Assembly (NCBI RefSeq): GCF_000006565.2
Contig: NC_031475.1
Span: 5,005,725 to 5,069,724 of the forward strand
Source of the DNA: Toxoplasma gondii ME49
Taxonomy: Eukaryota > Apicomplexa > Conoidasida > Eucoccidiorida > Sarcocystidae
DNA length: 64,000 nucleotides
Reading direction: 5' to 3'
The notes below the pieces were generated by a model, which was given only the letters and a program-made list of their open reading frames with translations, ran no database searches and was not told the origin of the DNA. Below are positions 41,781-51,666 of the stretch, in pieces. The translations under genes were made by a program, and so were the position numbers. Position 1 is the stretch's first letter. The number at the start of each line of letters is the position of its first letter.

Positions 41781-42757
41781 TAAATCAGTCGCAGAAAAGC
41801 AGCGTCTTGAGGAGTGACCCGCGCGACTTCTGTTATTCCCTCAAGGCACAACACCGGGGCGTGTGCCGAATTAACGCACCTACTGAAATGGGAAACTGCG
41901 TAAGCTGTGTGGATCTCTGCTGATGCTTCGTCAGAGACCACAGGAGTGAACAAAAATTGGGAGAGGCTCGACAGACGGGGGAGACAGACGGGGAAACAGC
42001 ATTCTCTGACGGGCGCAGTCTACCAAAAAGGACGAGCGTTCCGCACTGTTGACTCATCCGACGCGAAAAAGGACTACGGTGACGTTTCCCTCCGACAAAA
42101 GAGACGGAGCAGAACTGGGGAAGGCAACGCCCACCATGGTTGCAACGAGAAAAACACGCACGATGAAAAGAATCCCAGGAAGGGGGGAAAAGCCCGTACG
42201 CAGCGGGCCGGCAAACTTTCAGAGGACAGAGGGGAAGAGATGTGGAAAGCGCGTAGCCTGACGACGAGGAAAGAAGAGTGCAGCGAAAGAAACAAAGAGA
42301 CACGAACAAACGGAAGAAATCGATGTTTCAAATGAGAAGACCAGCGGAGGAAAAGGGGGACTAGCAGCAACTGCAGGTGTCTTGCCGCTTGGCAAATCGG
42401 CCGAAGAACCCAAAAAGGCCACTGGTAGGAACCTGTATTGGACACAGAGAGGGGTGAATAGGCTCAGCTGCGAGTGGAGGAGACAAAGGCAGGCGCAGAA
42501 CGCGAGAAATAACGAAAACGGACGTTTATTTAGCCCAGACTGGTGGAGGCGGAATATATGAGAAGCGATCCAAGGCGGATTGACGGCGACGGCCGTGTTC
42601 GAAGGCAAGGCGAAAGAGACACAAGAAATCCAGGCACCGACTCGGTCGATTGGCAGGTTTGCTTCCTTGCTACGTTCCCTTTTCCGTAAACAGGAAAAGT
42701 AAGCGGTGTGGAAAGGTCAAAGCGACTCAGATGGAGAGCTTCCAGTCAATCTCTCGG

Positions 42758-42785
42758 GCATGCATGGTTGTCTCCATCTGCATGC
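42758..42785. promoter_or_regulatory. Paired TGCATGC-type elements
   Basis: GCATGCA at 42758-42764 and TGCATGC at 42779-42785. TGCATGC has been reported as an over-represented element of Toxoplasma promoters and is of the ApiAP2 type. The position between divergent starts fits; function is inferred. Confidence 0.35.
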
Positions 42786-43495
42786 GCGCTTTTTTCAGTA
42801 GACCCAGTGGGACCGGTTGCCGCGGTGGTGACAAGCCAACAAGGGATTGCACCTTCTCTTCAAAGAATAGTGTTAGCTTTAGTTCAACGTTTCCAGACTG
42901 AGCAGATGTATTTGCCTGAACAAGCAGAACTGCGAGGCCTAGGAAGAGGAAACTCAATCGTGATCTGGGTACACAGTGTGTTACGGAGCTGAGACCAAGC
43001 TGGGTGAGAGGCCTTTGAAAGCCACCTGGGAGCGCCTCGCGACATTCGTCTCATCCATCGGGACGGCGTGAGGAGATACTCAGCTGGAAAACGAAAACAT
43101 CAAACCACCTTGGCTCAGATTTACGTCAGCGTTAAGCGCTACAAGGAAAGACTTTTGCTTAACTAGGTTCTTGTTTCGATACCGACTGGAATATGTGGAG
43201 ATGCACACATCGTCCCCGCCAGACGTTGCACGAGCGGAACTATGTCGGGAACTCGAGGCTTGGACAAGACAGTCTCTTAGTTTCCCTACCGATAGCCAAT
43301 AAAATGTGCAACTTTTCCCAGATATCGCATACAAGCAATTCTCCCCGTTAAAATTGTTGCGATCCGTCTTAAAGTTCCAGGGGGAGCAAGTTTTGTTGCA
43401 CCTTGGTTTGCTTTTTCTCGGAAATCGGAAGCATCTGTCGCTTCTAGCCGTCGCAAGACGCGCTCGAACTTTTCAAACCTCACTGCACGCGTCGA

Positions 43496-43506
43496 TGCAT
43501 GCATGC
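43496..43506. promoter_or_regulatory. Overlapping double TGCATGC element
   Basis: Two TGCATGC copies overlap by three bases (43496-43502 and 43500-43506), about 700 bases upstream of the plus-strand gene start. A role in ApiAP2 binding is inferred from the motif alone. Confidence 0.35.
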
Positions 43507-44222
43507 GTTCATTTCTACCTCCTGTGGACCGCGGAAAAAGAAGTCGCCTCCATTGTGAAGAACTCTCGATCTTCCGGTTGTCTTCACATTTTTTCACCTA
43601 ATTTTCAGTCCCTTTCTGTGGGATCAAAATCCGACACGGTGCATGGGGGAGGCTGACTTCACGGCTTTTTTTCTGCGGCGATACCCTCTGTATTATGAAG
43701 CGCACACTGCTTGCCTTTTTCTTGTCTCATTTCTCGTTTGTCGTGTCCTTGTAATTGCGTGAGCGTTGAAAATGGAACCAGAAATGCATCTTTTTTCGCA
43801 GATGTCCATATATGCATAGATTCATCCACGCACGCATGTGCAGGATGTACGTGGAAGGCTGCTTTGACTTCCCAGCGGTTGTCTCCCGCCTACAAGAACA
43901 CCCTGCCGACAGGGTCCTCGTTCCTTTGACATGCTATATTGCAAAAGTGTCATCGTTTCTGTGAGATTGCGTCAATTTCAGCAGGATCAGAGTGTCCCGC
44001 GTGACGCAGCTGGTGTTAGACTGAATCTTCGTTCATGGATCTCATTTCTTGTATACTTTTGCCACGGCCCGACGTTGACACGACATACCTCGAGGGGCGT
44101 ATCTGCATCTACAGAACTCAGGTGTATTTGTCTACATGCACATGTATGAACAGCTCAGCTTTTCCGCTTTCTCTCTGTTCGCTTGCAGGCGCCCAAAATC
44201 GAGCACAGGTTATAGGGACCGG

Positions 44223-46265
44223 ATGGAGGTGCACCCGTGCTTGGCCTCCAACGGAAATGGTGTAGATCAACGAATGGCGGCACTGGTTTCTTTTCGTCCG
44301 CGAGCTTCTCCTTTCTACCGGAGCGCCTGTCTGCGTATCTCAGGTCTTCTCTTGCTCCATGTGGCGGCTCTTCTGAGTGGTTGTATTCCCTGCGAGTCGT
44401 CTCGTTGCGCGACGACTCCGGGATTGTCTTTGGCTTCCTCTTCGTCACGTTGCCACTTCGCCATACCGGAGTCAAGGAGCCTTCCAAATAAAGTCTCTGT
44501 TCGAGGAGAAGCCCGGAATCCCTCGCAGCCATTCTTATCTTTTGGCAGGCCTCGGAGTTCCGCTGAACCACCGATCTCGAGTACGAAGACCCAGCGTTCC
44601 GGGGGTGTCTGCGTCCGTCGCAAACATGCTTCTCTCCGTGATTCCAGCAAGCGAGACAGCTCGTTTTGGCTGTCAGCGGATGTGAGCGCATGCAGTGGAT
44701 ATCTCTGCTCGTTTTTTTTGAAACCAGAAAGGCTACGAGGCTTAGTCGCCCGTAGCTCTTACTCGTCTGGCCGGGATGGACGTAGACATCATTCGACGTT
44801 CCTCCGTCATCGAAGAGCTAGGGAAACGAAGGCTCGAACAGATGACCGGGTGTTCGCTGTTAGGTGCCCTCTGCTAAACGTGGTGGATTTCGCTCGTTTC
44901 CGTGTGCCACCTTTGACGGCGGAGGCGCTCTTAGAGCGAGAGGGAAGAAGTGATGGTGCCGCGGTGCAGATTCACGCGTCTATCTCAGCAGCAGAACAGG
45001 CGAAAGCTCAGGAAGCAGGGAGAAAAAGTCGCGCCATCCCCGGATCTGGACAAGCTGAAGGGTATGACCTGCCACCAGCTTCTTCTGTGACTCAACTAAA
45101 GAACTACCATGCTCTCTTGTACTATGCAACGTGGGATAGCAGGTGCCAGGCTCTGACAAACGCTCTCGCCAGCCTTGCCTCTGTCGCTTGCCCGACGCTA
45201 TTTCCGTTTTCTCCACCGGCGTTTGACACCACGAGCGAAAGTGGAAATGGAGGCGGTGCAAGCGCCGGAGAGGCCGGCAGTAACCGCTTTGAAGCAGCCC
45301 AGGCAGGGACAGCCGTGTCAGAGGGCGCTGGTCACGGGGAGAATGGTGAAAAGACTGAGGACCGGAAAGAAGGACTCCGAGATATACTCGATTCGTGCAT
45401 TCCCTGTTGGTTGCCTATCACGGGGATCTGTGTGTCAAACAGCCTTGTCATTGCGGTCGGCAGGCGCGCCCTTCAGAAACAAACGCGCATGTTGAGCAAT
45501 AAGAAGCAGCTACGACACCACGAACGAGCTCTTCACCTGATGATCTCTGAAGGTATTTTCTACGGCTCAGGTCATCTCCCTGCACTTCAAATATGGAGAC
45601 GTGAAGAGGGAACTCCGAAGGAACAGGAGAACGGAAATACGAATTCGAGACAGTCCGCTTGTGCCTCTCTTGGTCTGCACTCTTCTCCGTTGGCGAGCAA
45701 TGCTTTGATGGCCGGAAAGGAGCACGACCAAAGTAGCGATGCGAGGACGGACAGAGAACTACCCGTAGGGAGCTTGTCTCCTGGAACTATATGCAATGGA
45801 GACCCAAAGGTGGACCTGCGCCACCTCGGTGCAGGGCTGCGTCAAAAGGCAGACTGCAGCTCAGTATCATGGAGAAAAGTTTTCGAACTCCGCGGCTTCG
45901 GGCCAATTCCACTGATGCAGCTAGCGGGGGGTGATGCCGCTCCCTGGAAAGAAGAAGAGAAACTTCTCCTGACGCGTGCCCTCTTACATAAGACGGTAGA
46001 AAGTGATGGGTCGACCCGAACTCCTGAAGAGGGAATCCTGTCGGCGGGAACTGGCGGCTTTCTCTGCGGTTCACGCAGTTCTGGACCAGAAGAAGACTTA
46101 CGAGTCTGGCTGTCACAGTTGAGTTCCATATATCAGTACCACGCCATGCGGACGCTTATGCAACGCCTGCGGCGTGCGGAAGACGAGTTTCCCGAATTCC
46201 AGGAGTTCAACCTGCGAAACTATAGTCCACGCCTAGCTAAACTCAAAGGCCTGCTCAAAGACTGA
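44223..46265 (+). CDS. Secreted or apicoplast-type protein with thioredoxin-like stretch
   Basis: From the ATG at 44223 the product has 680 residues; an ATG at 44274 is an alternative, and the open frame extends up to 44136. A hydrophobic core (about residues 39-55, ISGLLLLHVAALLSG) is followed by some 150 Ser/Arg-rich residues poor in acids. That is the signal-plus-transit layout of apicoplast proteins, though secretion by another route is possible. Near residue 293 the stretch HALLYYATWDSRCQAL resembles the beta-strand and WCxxC helix of thioredoxin folds; the first Cys is Asp305 and only the second (Cys308) is kept. After an insert, ICVSNSLVIAV and a basic helical region follow, and the C-terminus is strongly helical. 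No full-length family recognised. The fold call is tentative and the coding call firm. Confidence 0.6.
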   Translation: MEVHPCLASNGNGVDQRMAALVSFRPRASPFYRSACLRISGLLLLHVAALLSGCIPCESSRCATTPGLSLASSSSRCHFAIPESRSLPNKVSVRGEARNPSQPFLSFGRPRSSAEPPISSTKTQRSGGVCVRRKHASLRDSSKRDSSFWLSADVSACSGYLCSFFLKPERLRGLVARSSYSSGRDGRRHHSTFLRHRRARETKARTDDRVFAVRCPLLNVVDFARFRVPPLTAEALLEREGRSDGAAVQIHASISAAEQAKAQEAGRKSRAIPGSGQAEGYDLPPASSVTQLKNYHALLYYATWDSRCQALTNALASLASVACPTLFPFSPPAFDTTSESGNGGGASAGEAGSNRFEAAQAGTAVSEGAGHGENGEKTEDRKEGLRDILDSCIPCWLPITGICVSNSLVIAVGRRALQKQTRMLSNKKQLRHHERALHLMISEGIFYGSGHLPALQIWRREEGTPKEQENGNTNSRQSACASLGLHSSPLASNALMAGKEHDQSSDARTDRELPVGSLSPGTICNGDPKVDLRHLGAGLRQKADCSSVSWRKVFELRGFGPIPLMQLAGGDAAPWKEEEKLLLTRALLHKTVESDGSTRTPEEGILSAGTGGFLCGSRSSGPEEDLRVWLSQLSSIYQYHAMRTLMQRLRRAEDEFPEFQEFNLRNYSPRLAKLKGLLKD

Positions 46266-47735
46266 GTATAAAGACTTGGACGCGCATCAGGGGGCAGGAA
46301 GTGGTAATAACACAGTTGTGAGGCCTGGCATTACACCGCTTTAAAAGGTGCCGGTAAATCACGATAGGATGGCGTGCTCTTCCATTCCCAGTCGTTTCAT
46401 CTTTTGGTAAGGTGAATCGGCAGTTTAGGCCGTAAATGATCGTCAGACCCTGAATAGTGGAGATGCCAGTGACAAAGAAGATTACAAACACCGGCAAACG
46501 GCCCGTGCTATCAACTTTTGTGGCAACCGGAATTACCTGCTCCTGTTGTTTCGTGGCATAACATAAATATTTCAACCGTTCACCGTCGCATGCTCGCCAA
46601 AACAAATTTTCCAGCACAGACCTTCGTTTTTTCTCGTCAGATGCAAAGCTGCCTCTCCCCACAAGCGAGAATGAATGGTCAAACCAACCCTCAGTGTGGA
46701 ACGGCATTGCTCAGAATCGTCTTGTTTTGGCTGCTGTCTGTACGATCAGTGGATGAGTAGCATCACTACCAACTTTCACGAGAAGGGATTTGAATCCTCA
46801 AACTGCAGCACAGCGACGGGTACGGCAATTCGCAGAATTTCTTTCCAAGGCACTCTACCCTATCAGGTAAATTCATATCAACTTGGACATCACAACCGGC
46901 GGCTGTACAAATCTATCACTCTTAGGGTGGTAGTGCACCAACCAGTCGCTAGTGCAGCAGGCAAGCACAGGCCTGTGGAGTGGTCACCACATGTGAAAGC
47001 TGTTGAGCTGAAGGATGTACGGTTGAGCTCACAGCACAGCTCCTGTCTCGACGTATATGTTTCAAAGATCCTCTCTGATACACAGGAGGGATCGGGGACC
47101 CACGAAGCATCACAAGGAAAGACTTTTAGGTGTGCCTTCTGCACTTTTCGCCAGTTAACTCAGTTTCAATATGGCGTATGACCGTCTGGAGGACCGGCTA
47201 TGCAAAGTGATTATGGATACACATTCTTCGCAAATCGTGCTCGTTGCTCGCATCCCCATACAAGAATAGCCATGCATTTCGCAAGACCCTACCATTGCTG
47301 TGTACAACCTCCATGTAGAAAGCATCATCAACTTCTTTTCTTTCACTTGCCTCGAAGTGTCCATGAGACTCCGATTCACAACTGAGAGCAATCCTGTTAA
47401 CCAAGTACGAGTAACATTTCAGCTGCGAACGAGATGTGCCCCAAAGTAGAAACACACCTCCACGCGAGGAGGAGCAGACATGTCAGTCTTTCCTCACACG
47501 CAAACGGATAGACGTGTCTGGATGCAGCCGTCACACGCCCCTATTGTACGGCTGATAACTAGTCATTCCCCTTGCTCGTTCTTCTCTCCAGCATTCTGCT
47601 TCAGAAGCAGTTTTGCGTCGACCGTCGTGGTCGCTCTTGTATGCCGGCTGCATCGTCTCAGGGAGCCCACAAGCAGCGGTGTGGTACCTTGTTCGGTGAG
47701 CAGACCCTCGATTTCACACAAGATCGGCAACAACC

Positions 47736-48521
47736 ATGTACGATGAAAAACAAAAGGAATTCTTTCCTGCAGTCACAGAGACCTTTCGTGTTCCGGTTTA
47801 CTGCAACATTCGCGTTGTGAATGTAAGACGGATGTCTCAAGTAAGTGCCTTGGCTACAGCAGGTCCACCTGGTTGTCGAACCGTTCTTCCAGCTGGTGGG
47901 TGCTTGTCCATAATTCAGAGGATGTCCGCTGCAACGTTCTCATGCCCTACTATTACTCTGACACAAAACGGCAAATCAACGTGGAAAACTAGGCCCACAT
48001 CTCTACATCGTGCTCCGCTCCTGTTCAAGTGAAATATTATTACTTATGGACGGGGAGGAAATGGGATGACTTCGGTTACCCTGTTCCTAAAGCGTGTGTC
48101 GAGCGACCAACGAAGTTATTTGTTGGTCGGATCACCTTTGACAATGGCAAATCGCGAACACTGATTGCTTTGTTGTTGCCAGCGCGCCAGTCTAACCGAG
48201 CATGGTCCCCTCCTTGAGACAGCTCCCTGATGTCTGCCACTGCTCGAGCACCTCTAGGGGTCTGAGAATCGCTCGACGTAGCAACGAGCAGGCCATCCCA
48301 CCAGGGTTGAGAACACAGTGGTGAGCCATGCCAACCTCTTCTCCGTGCAGCCAACTGGCTACAATCTAGTGCTTTCTGTCTGTTCGGGTGTTCGAACAGC
48401 CTCCTTTCACCAGCTTTCAAATTTCAGACTTCACCGGGCACTTTACTGCCAGCCTCCACCTCACCAGACCTCAAGAGCGGTGCTCGTTGGCGCAAACTGC
48501 TCGGGAGCTCCTGCTTTTTAA
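47736..48521 (+). CDS. Weak candidate two-exon gene
   Basis: An ATG at 47736 (CAACCATGT) opens 35 codons (MYDEKQKEFF onward) that end exactly at a consensus donor, CAA/GTAAGT at 47841. A good acceptor (TTCTCCGTGCAG, near 48349) opens a frame in the same phase that stops near 48521. The joined product would be about 90 residues with no known domain. The donor is strong; the second exon is a guess. Confidence 0.2.
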
Positions 48522-48628
48522 GCAGGTATATAGGCCGTTGCCGACCAGCGTTTCCCCCGCTACCATTTCACGGGCAACAGGAATAATTCAATATTCCCAT
48601 CCATGAATTTTTTTCTACCTGAAAGGGG

Positions 48629-48642
48629 CACACACACACACA
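48629..48642. repeat. (CA)n short repeat
   Basis: Seven CA units in the spacer upstream of the four-helix membrane protein gene. Confidence 0.9.
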
Positions 48643-49396
48643 ATCGGAGAGGTATCGTTTCAGTCATAGCTTTCAGAACATGAATTTGAGTTTCTTTTCA
48701 TTGCACGCCCTCTATCTATTTTTCCAACCGGGATCCTTCTGTCCGCATCTCTTCTAGAGCAAGATCGACGCCCGACGACAAACGACTCACTGCCTCAAGA
48801 TACGAAACGGAGGTCCGCCAGGGAGCATTCACGTGCTATCCCTTCGGCATTGCACGAAATCTTGGAGCCTCAAGTGAAGTCCTGTACTCAAGTTCGGTCT
48901 CCCGTTTCAGGTTCATGGTACGGGCTGCAACAGTCTTCCCTGGCCCCCCTCGGTGGTTCCCAAATGACGCGCGTTGGCCAGGGCACTCACCTGAACGCTA
49001 TCGTGTGCCGTGTCGGGTCACAATGTATAGTCCTCTTGCATATGTCAGACTAATGATGCCGAGCGACTGCACGGCGTCTTCGGTTTTTTTTTCTTCGGAG
49101 CCTTCCTGAGTTCCCCTGACTATCCATTTTTTCATACGGGACGCGCTAGTCTCCACAGACAAAGAGTGTTGTCTGGCTGCCTCTGGCAGGCTGTCTATAT
49201 GATCGAACAAGCCGGGAAACCCGGACCTGCACTGTTCTTGCGCTGCAGGAGCCACACATTTCTGGCGGAAATTCACGTTCTCTTCCCGAGATAAACTAGC
49301 ATCCTGTCAGTATTTCACTTCCACGAAAGACTCCTTTCGATTCGCTCTTCTTCATGATGTCAACGACACGAACCAGTCAGTAGACCGTAGCCACAA

Positions 49397-50182
49397 ATGG
49401 TGGCCTCCGATTCGACAGAAGGAGGGCCAGGGGGAAGTCTGCCACATTCCCCCCAAACTTTCCTTGCTCCGCCTTACCGAGTGACAGCCAGTCGCAGCAT
49501 ACAAGCAGAACATCTATTGGACTGTATTCCAGACGACTACGCGCGTTCGTCATGGGCTTCCTCTGTCCAATTCAAGGAAGGAAACAACAGGGTTCTCGGA
49601 TTCTTGCCATGCTACGAACAGGATCACCGGACGACCATCATTACGATCTTTGTATGTTGGGTTCTGCAAGCGATCCTGTCCACGATTTGTATGGGTGCAG
49701 CCGTGGTACTGGTTCTCTCTCGAACAAGATCTGAAAGGGACGTTTTAATCAGAGAGTCGTGGCAGGCTGTCGGGCTCATCTTCCTCACGTTGCTTCTTTT
49801 GCTGTGTGTCATCCCAACCACCTTATGTGGATATATTAGCTTGCGTTACGCAGAGCCGCAGAGGCTCCGAGCCTGCATTGGCATGCAAGTGACACAGCTC
49901 CTTGTTGCTTTATCTCTTGCTGGGTTCCTTGTCTATTTGCTTCCACCAAAGAAACATGTAAATCTCCCTTGGGAATACCTTGTCACGTCCACCGCAAACG
50001 TGTTTTTGGCCGTGGTGATCACTGTAGGGCTGCATTACTGTAATGCCCTTGCTCGAGCATATCGATCGTTCCTCGACCGACTCGCAGATACGTTTGTCGG
50101 GGCTCCAGCGGGGTACAACACCTTTGATCCGCCTGGAGAGTGCAACACAGGGATCATTGTCGCCCCCCCTGTGCGAGCGTAA
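49397..50182 (+). CDS. Four-helix membrane protein of unknown function
   Basis: A single-exon frame of 261 residues; the ATG at 49397 follows an A-rich context (CACAAATGG). The first 78 residues are soluble and Ser/Pro-rich. Hydrophobic helices lie at about 81-107, 123-147, 164-183 and 194-214, followed by a C-terminal tail of about 45 residues rich in Gly and Pro (GAPAGYNTFDPPGE). Short charged loops separate the helices. Neither a tetraspanin CCG motif nor a transporter signature is visible. It is probably an integral membrane protein with both tails on the same side. No regulator or partner is evident nearby. Confidence 0.7.
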   Translation: MVASDSTEGGPGGSLPHSPQTFLAPPYRVTASRSIQAEHLLDCIPDDYARSSWASSVQFKEGNNRVLGFLPCYEQDHRTTIITIFVCWVLQAILSTICMGAAVVLVLSRTRSERDVLIRESWQAVGLIFLTLLLLLCVIPTTLCGYISLRYAEPQRLRACIGMQVTQLLVALSLAGFLVYLLPPKKHVNLPWEYLVTSTANVFLAVVITVGLHYCNALARAYRSFLDRLADTFVGAPAGYNTFDPPGECNTGIIVAPPVRA

Positions 50183-51666
50183 ACTTCCTTAAACACGGTT
50201 CTTGCTGATGCGGTTGACATTGCCACATACTTGGTTACGTCGCAGTTTCGTGGTTTGAAACGTAAACAGGCTCCCTCCTTTCAAGAAATACTCACGGGAT
50301 AGTCTGTAGGGACACTCCTCTCAAGTCAAGCATCAAGTGCTGTGGCTTGCTCGTGCTCAGAACTGGAATTTCCGAAGACTGTGCATTGGATGGAAACAAC
50401 CAGAAGTAATACATTGGGGTCGTTCGTTTTGTCGGTGTACTCGGATGGTCACCTGGTGGGGATTGGAACGCGTGCACGCGGTGCCTTGCAGCGTTCTGGA
50501 AGTAGATGCCGTAGTCAAACGCGATGCATTTCGCGCATGTCTTCAGAAAGCGAGCGGACATACAATGTGAAGGACAAAGTCGTTCGAATGCTGTCTTAGT
50601 TTTATAAAAGCTTATTATGTTGAAAGAAATGTCAAGGCTTTAAGTCTTCGTTTCTGTGGAGGGCGGTTATATAACGATCTAAATGGCACAACGACGAACT
50701 GAAGCTCATGCGTGCTAGTTTGGGGACAGGAGCTCAGGCTGTAAAGCCATGAGAGAGTTTATCCACCGTACACTCGTTGTCTGCGTAAGATGATCTAAGT
50801 ACAGCGTGTTATCAGGCATTTACAAACTGCATTCGTGGAATATTCGCCCGTGTCCCACGCTGGGAGGGGACGAGACCGAAATGTAATGCTGTTTCTAACC
50901 TACACTCGTTCTGCTTTGGTTATTTGCGAAAGCGGTAATTAAATAACTATAACTCCAGTTATACAATCCTCGAGTCATGTGAAAATACACAATACGAAAG
51001 AGGCTGTTGTAGCGTGCAACATCCTAAATTCCCATCCCGCTGCTACTTCTTTAATTAGATGTTGAACGCTAGCGGAGCAAGCGCCGTGTGTCCACAACGC
51101 TGGTGCACGCTATTAACACATCCCCAGCAAGAAACATCCGTAGCTCTTGTGTACGTTCGAGGAAGCTCACTGCATGCGGCCCCCGCACTACCTTGTTGCC
51201 TAACTCTCCGTGGAGTCGGGACACCACCACACCACTGGACTGCCTGAGACAGGTACAAGTGGTGGATTTCAAGAGCCTACGGCATTAAAAACACATTTGA
51301 CCCTTAGATAAGGGAGTTCGTCCCGAACATCCCGATCGTGTTGACTGAGGGAACTAATCATGTTTCATAAATACAGTCAGTGAAAGCTCTTTTGATTTCC
51401 ATGAACGGAGTTACTATATTATCTTTGCTCCCATGGTCTGTAGTACATGTTCAACACACTGCGAATCAGCGCGATAGGGCGAGGCGCTATGTTGGAAAGC
51501 ACTATAAGTCAGATAGTCACACCGGTTTCCCTCGAATAGTAGCACTGACAAGTTTGACGACATGATGTCGACAGCTTACACACAATTCAAAAACCTTGAA
51601 AACGTCAGCCACGGCTCTTAAATTTGTGGCGACCGCGGAGGTTCTTCATTGGAGGACAGACTTTCC
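50183..51666. other. Convergent intergenic region
   Basis: 1.5 kb between the stop codons of the membrane protein gene (+) and the helical-repeat gene (-). It is AT-richer than its flanks, with only short frames. No gene is supported. Confidence 0.55.

Larger units (their letters stand above)
41781..44222. other. Divergent intergenic region, USP48-like gene / thioredoxin-like gene
   Basis: 2.4 kb between two divergent starts, so it carries both promoters. TGCATGC-type elements lie at 42758-42785 and 43496-43506, and a TGAGACG element lies in reverse near 43045. A CAG acceptor near 44190 suggests a spliced leader exon for the right-hand gene. No protein family is visible in the short frames. 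Confidence 0.5.
46266..49396. other. Intergenic region with one weak candidate gene
   Basis: 3.1 kb between two plus-strand genes. A possible small gene at 47736-48521 is listed separately. A CA repeat sits at 48629-48642. The remaining frames are short and unrecognised. Confidence 0.45.

Noticed and set aside
46675..47181. Plus-strand frame of 168 codons in the 46-47 kb spacer
   Set aside because: No domain, no composition bias and no good start context; its length is not unusual for chance here.
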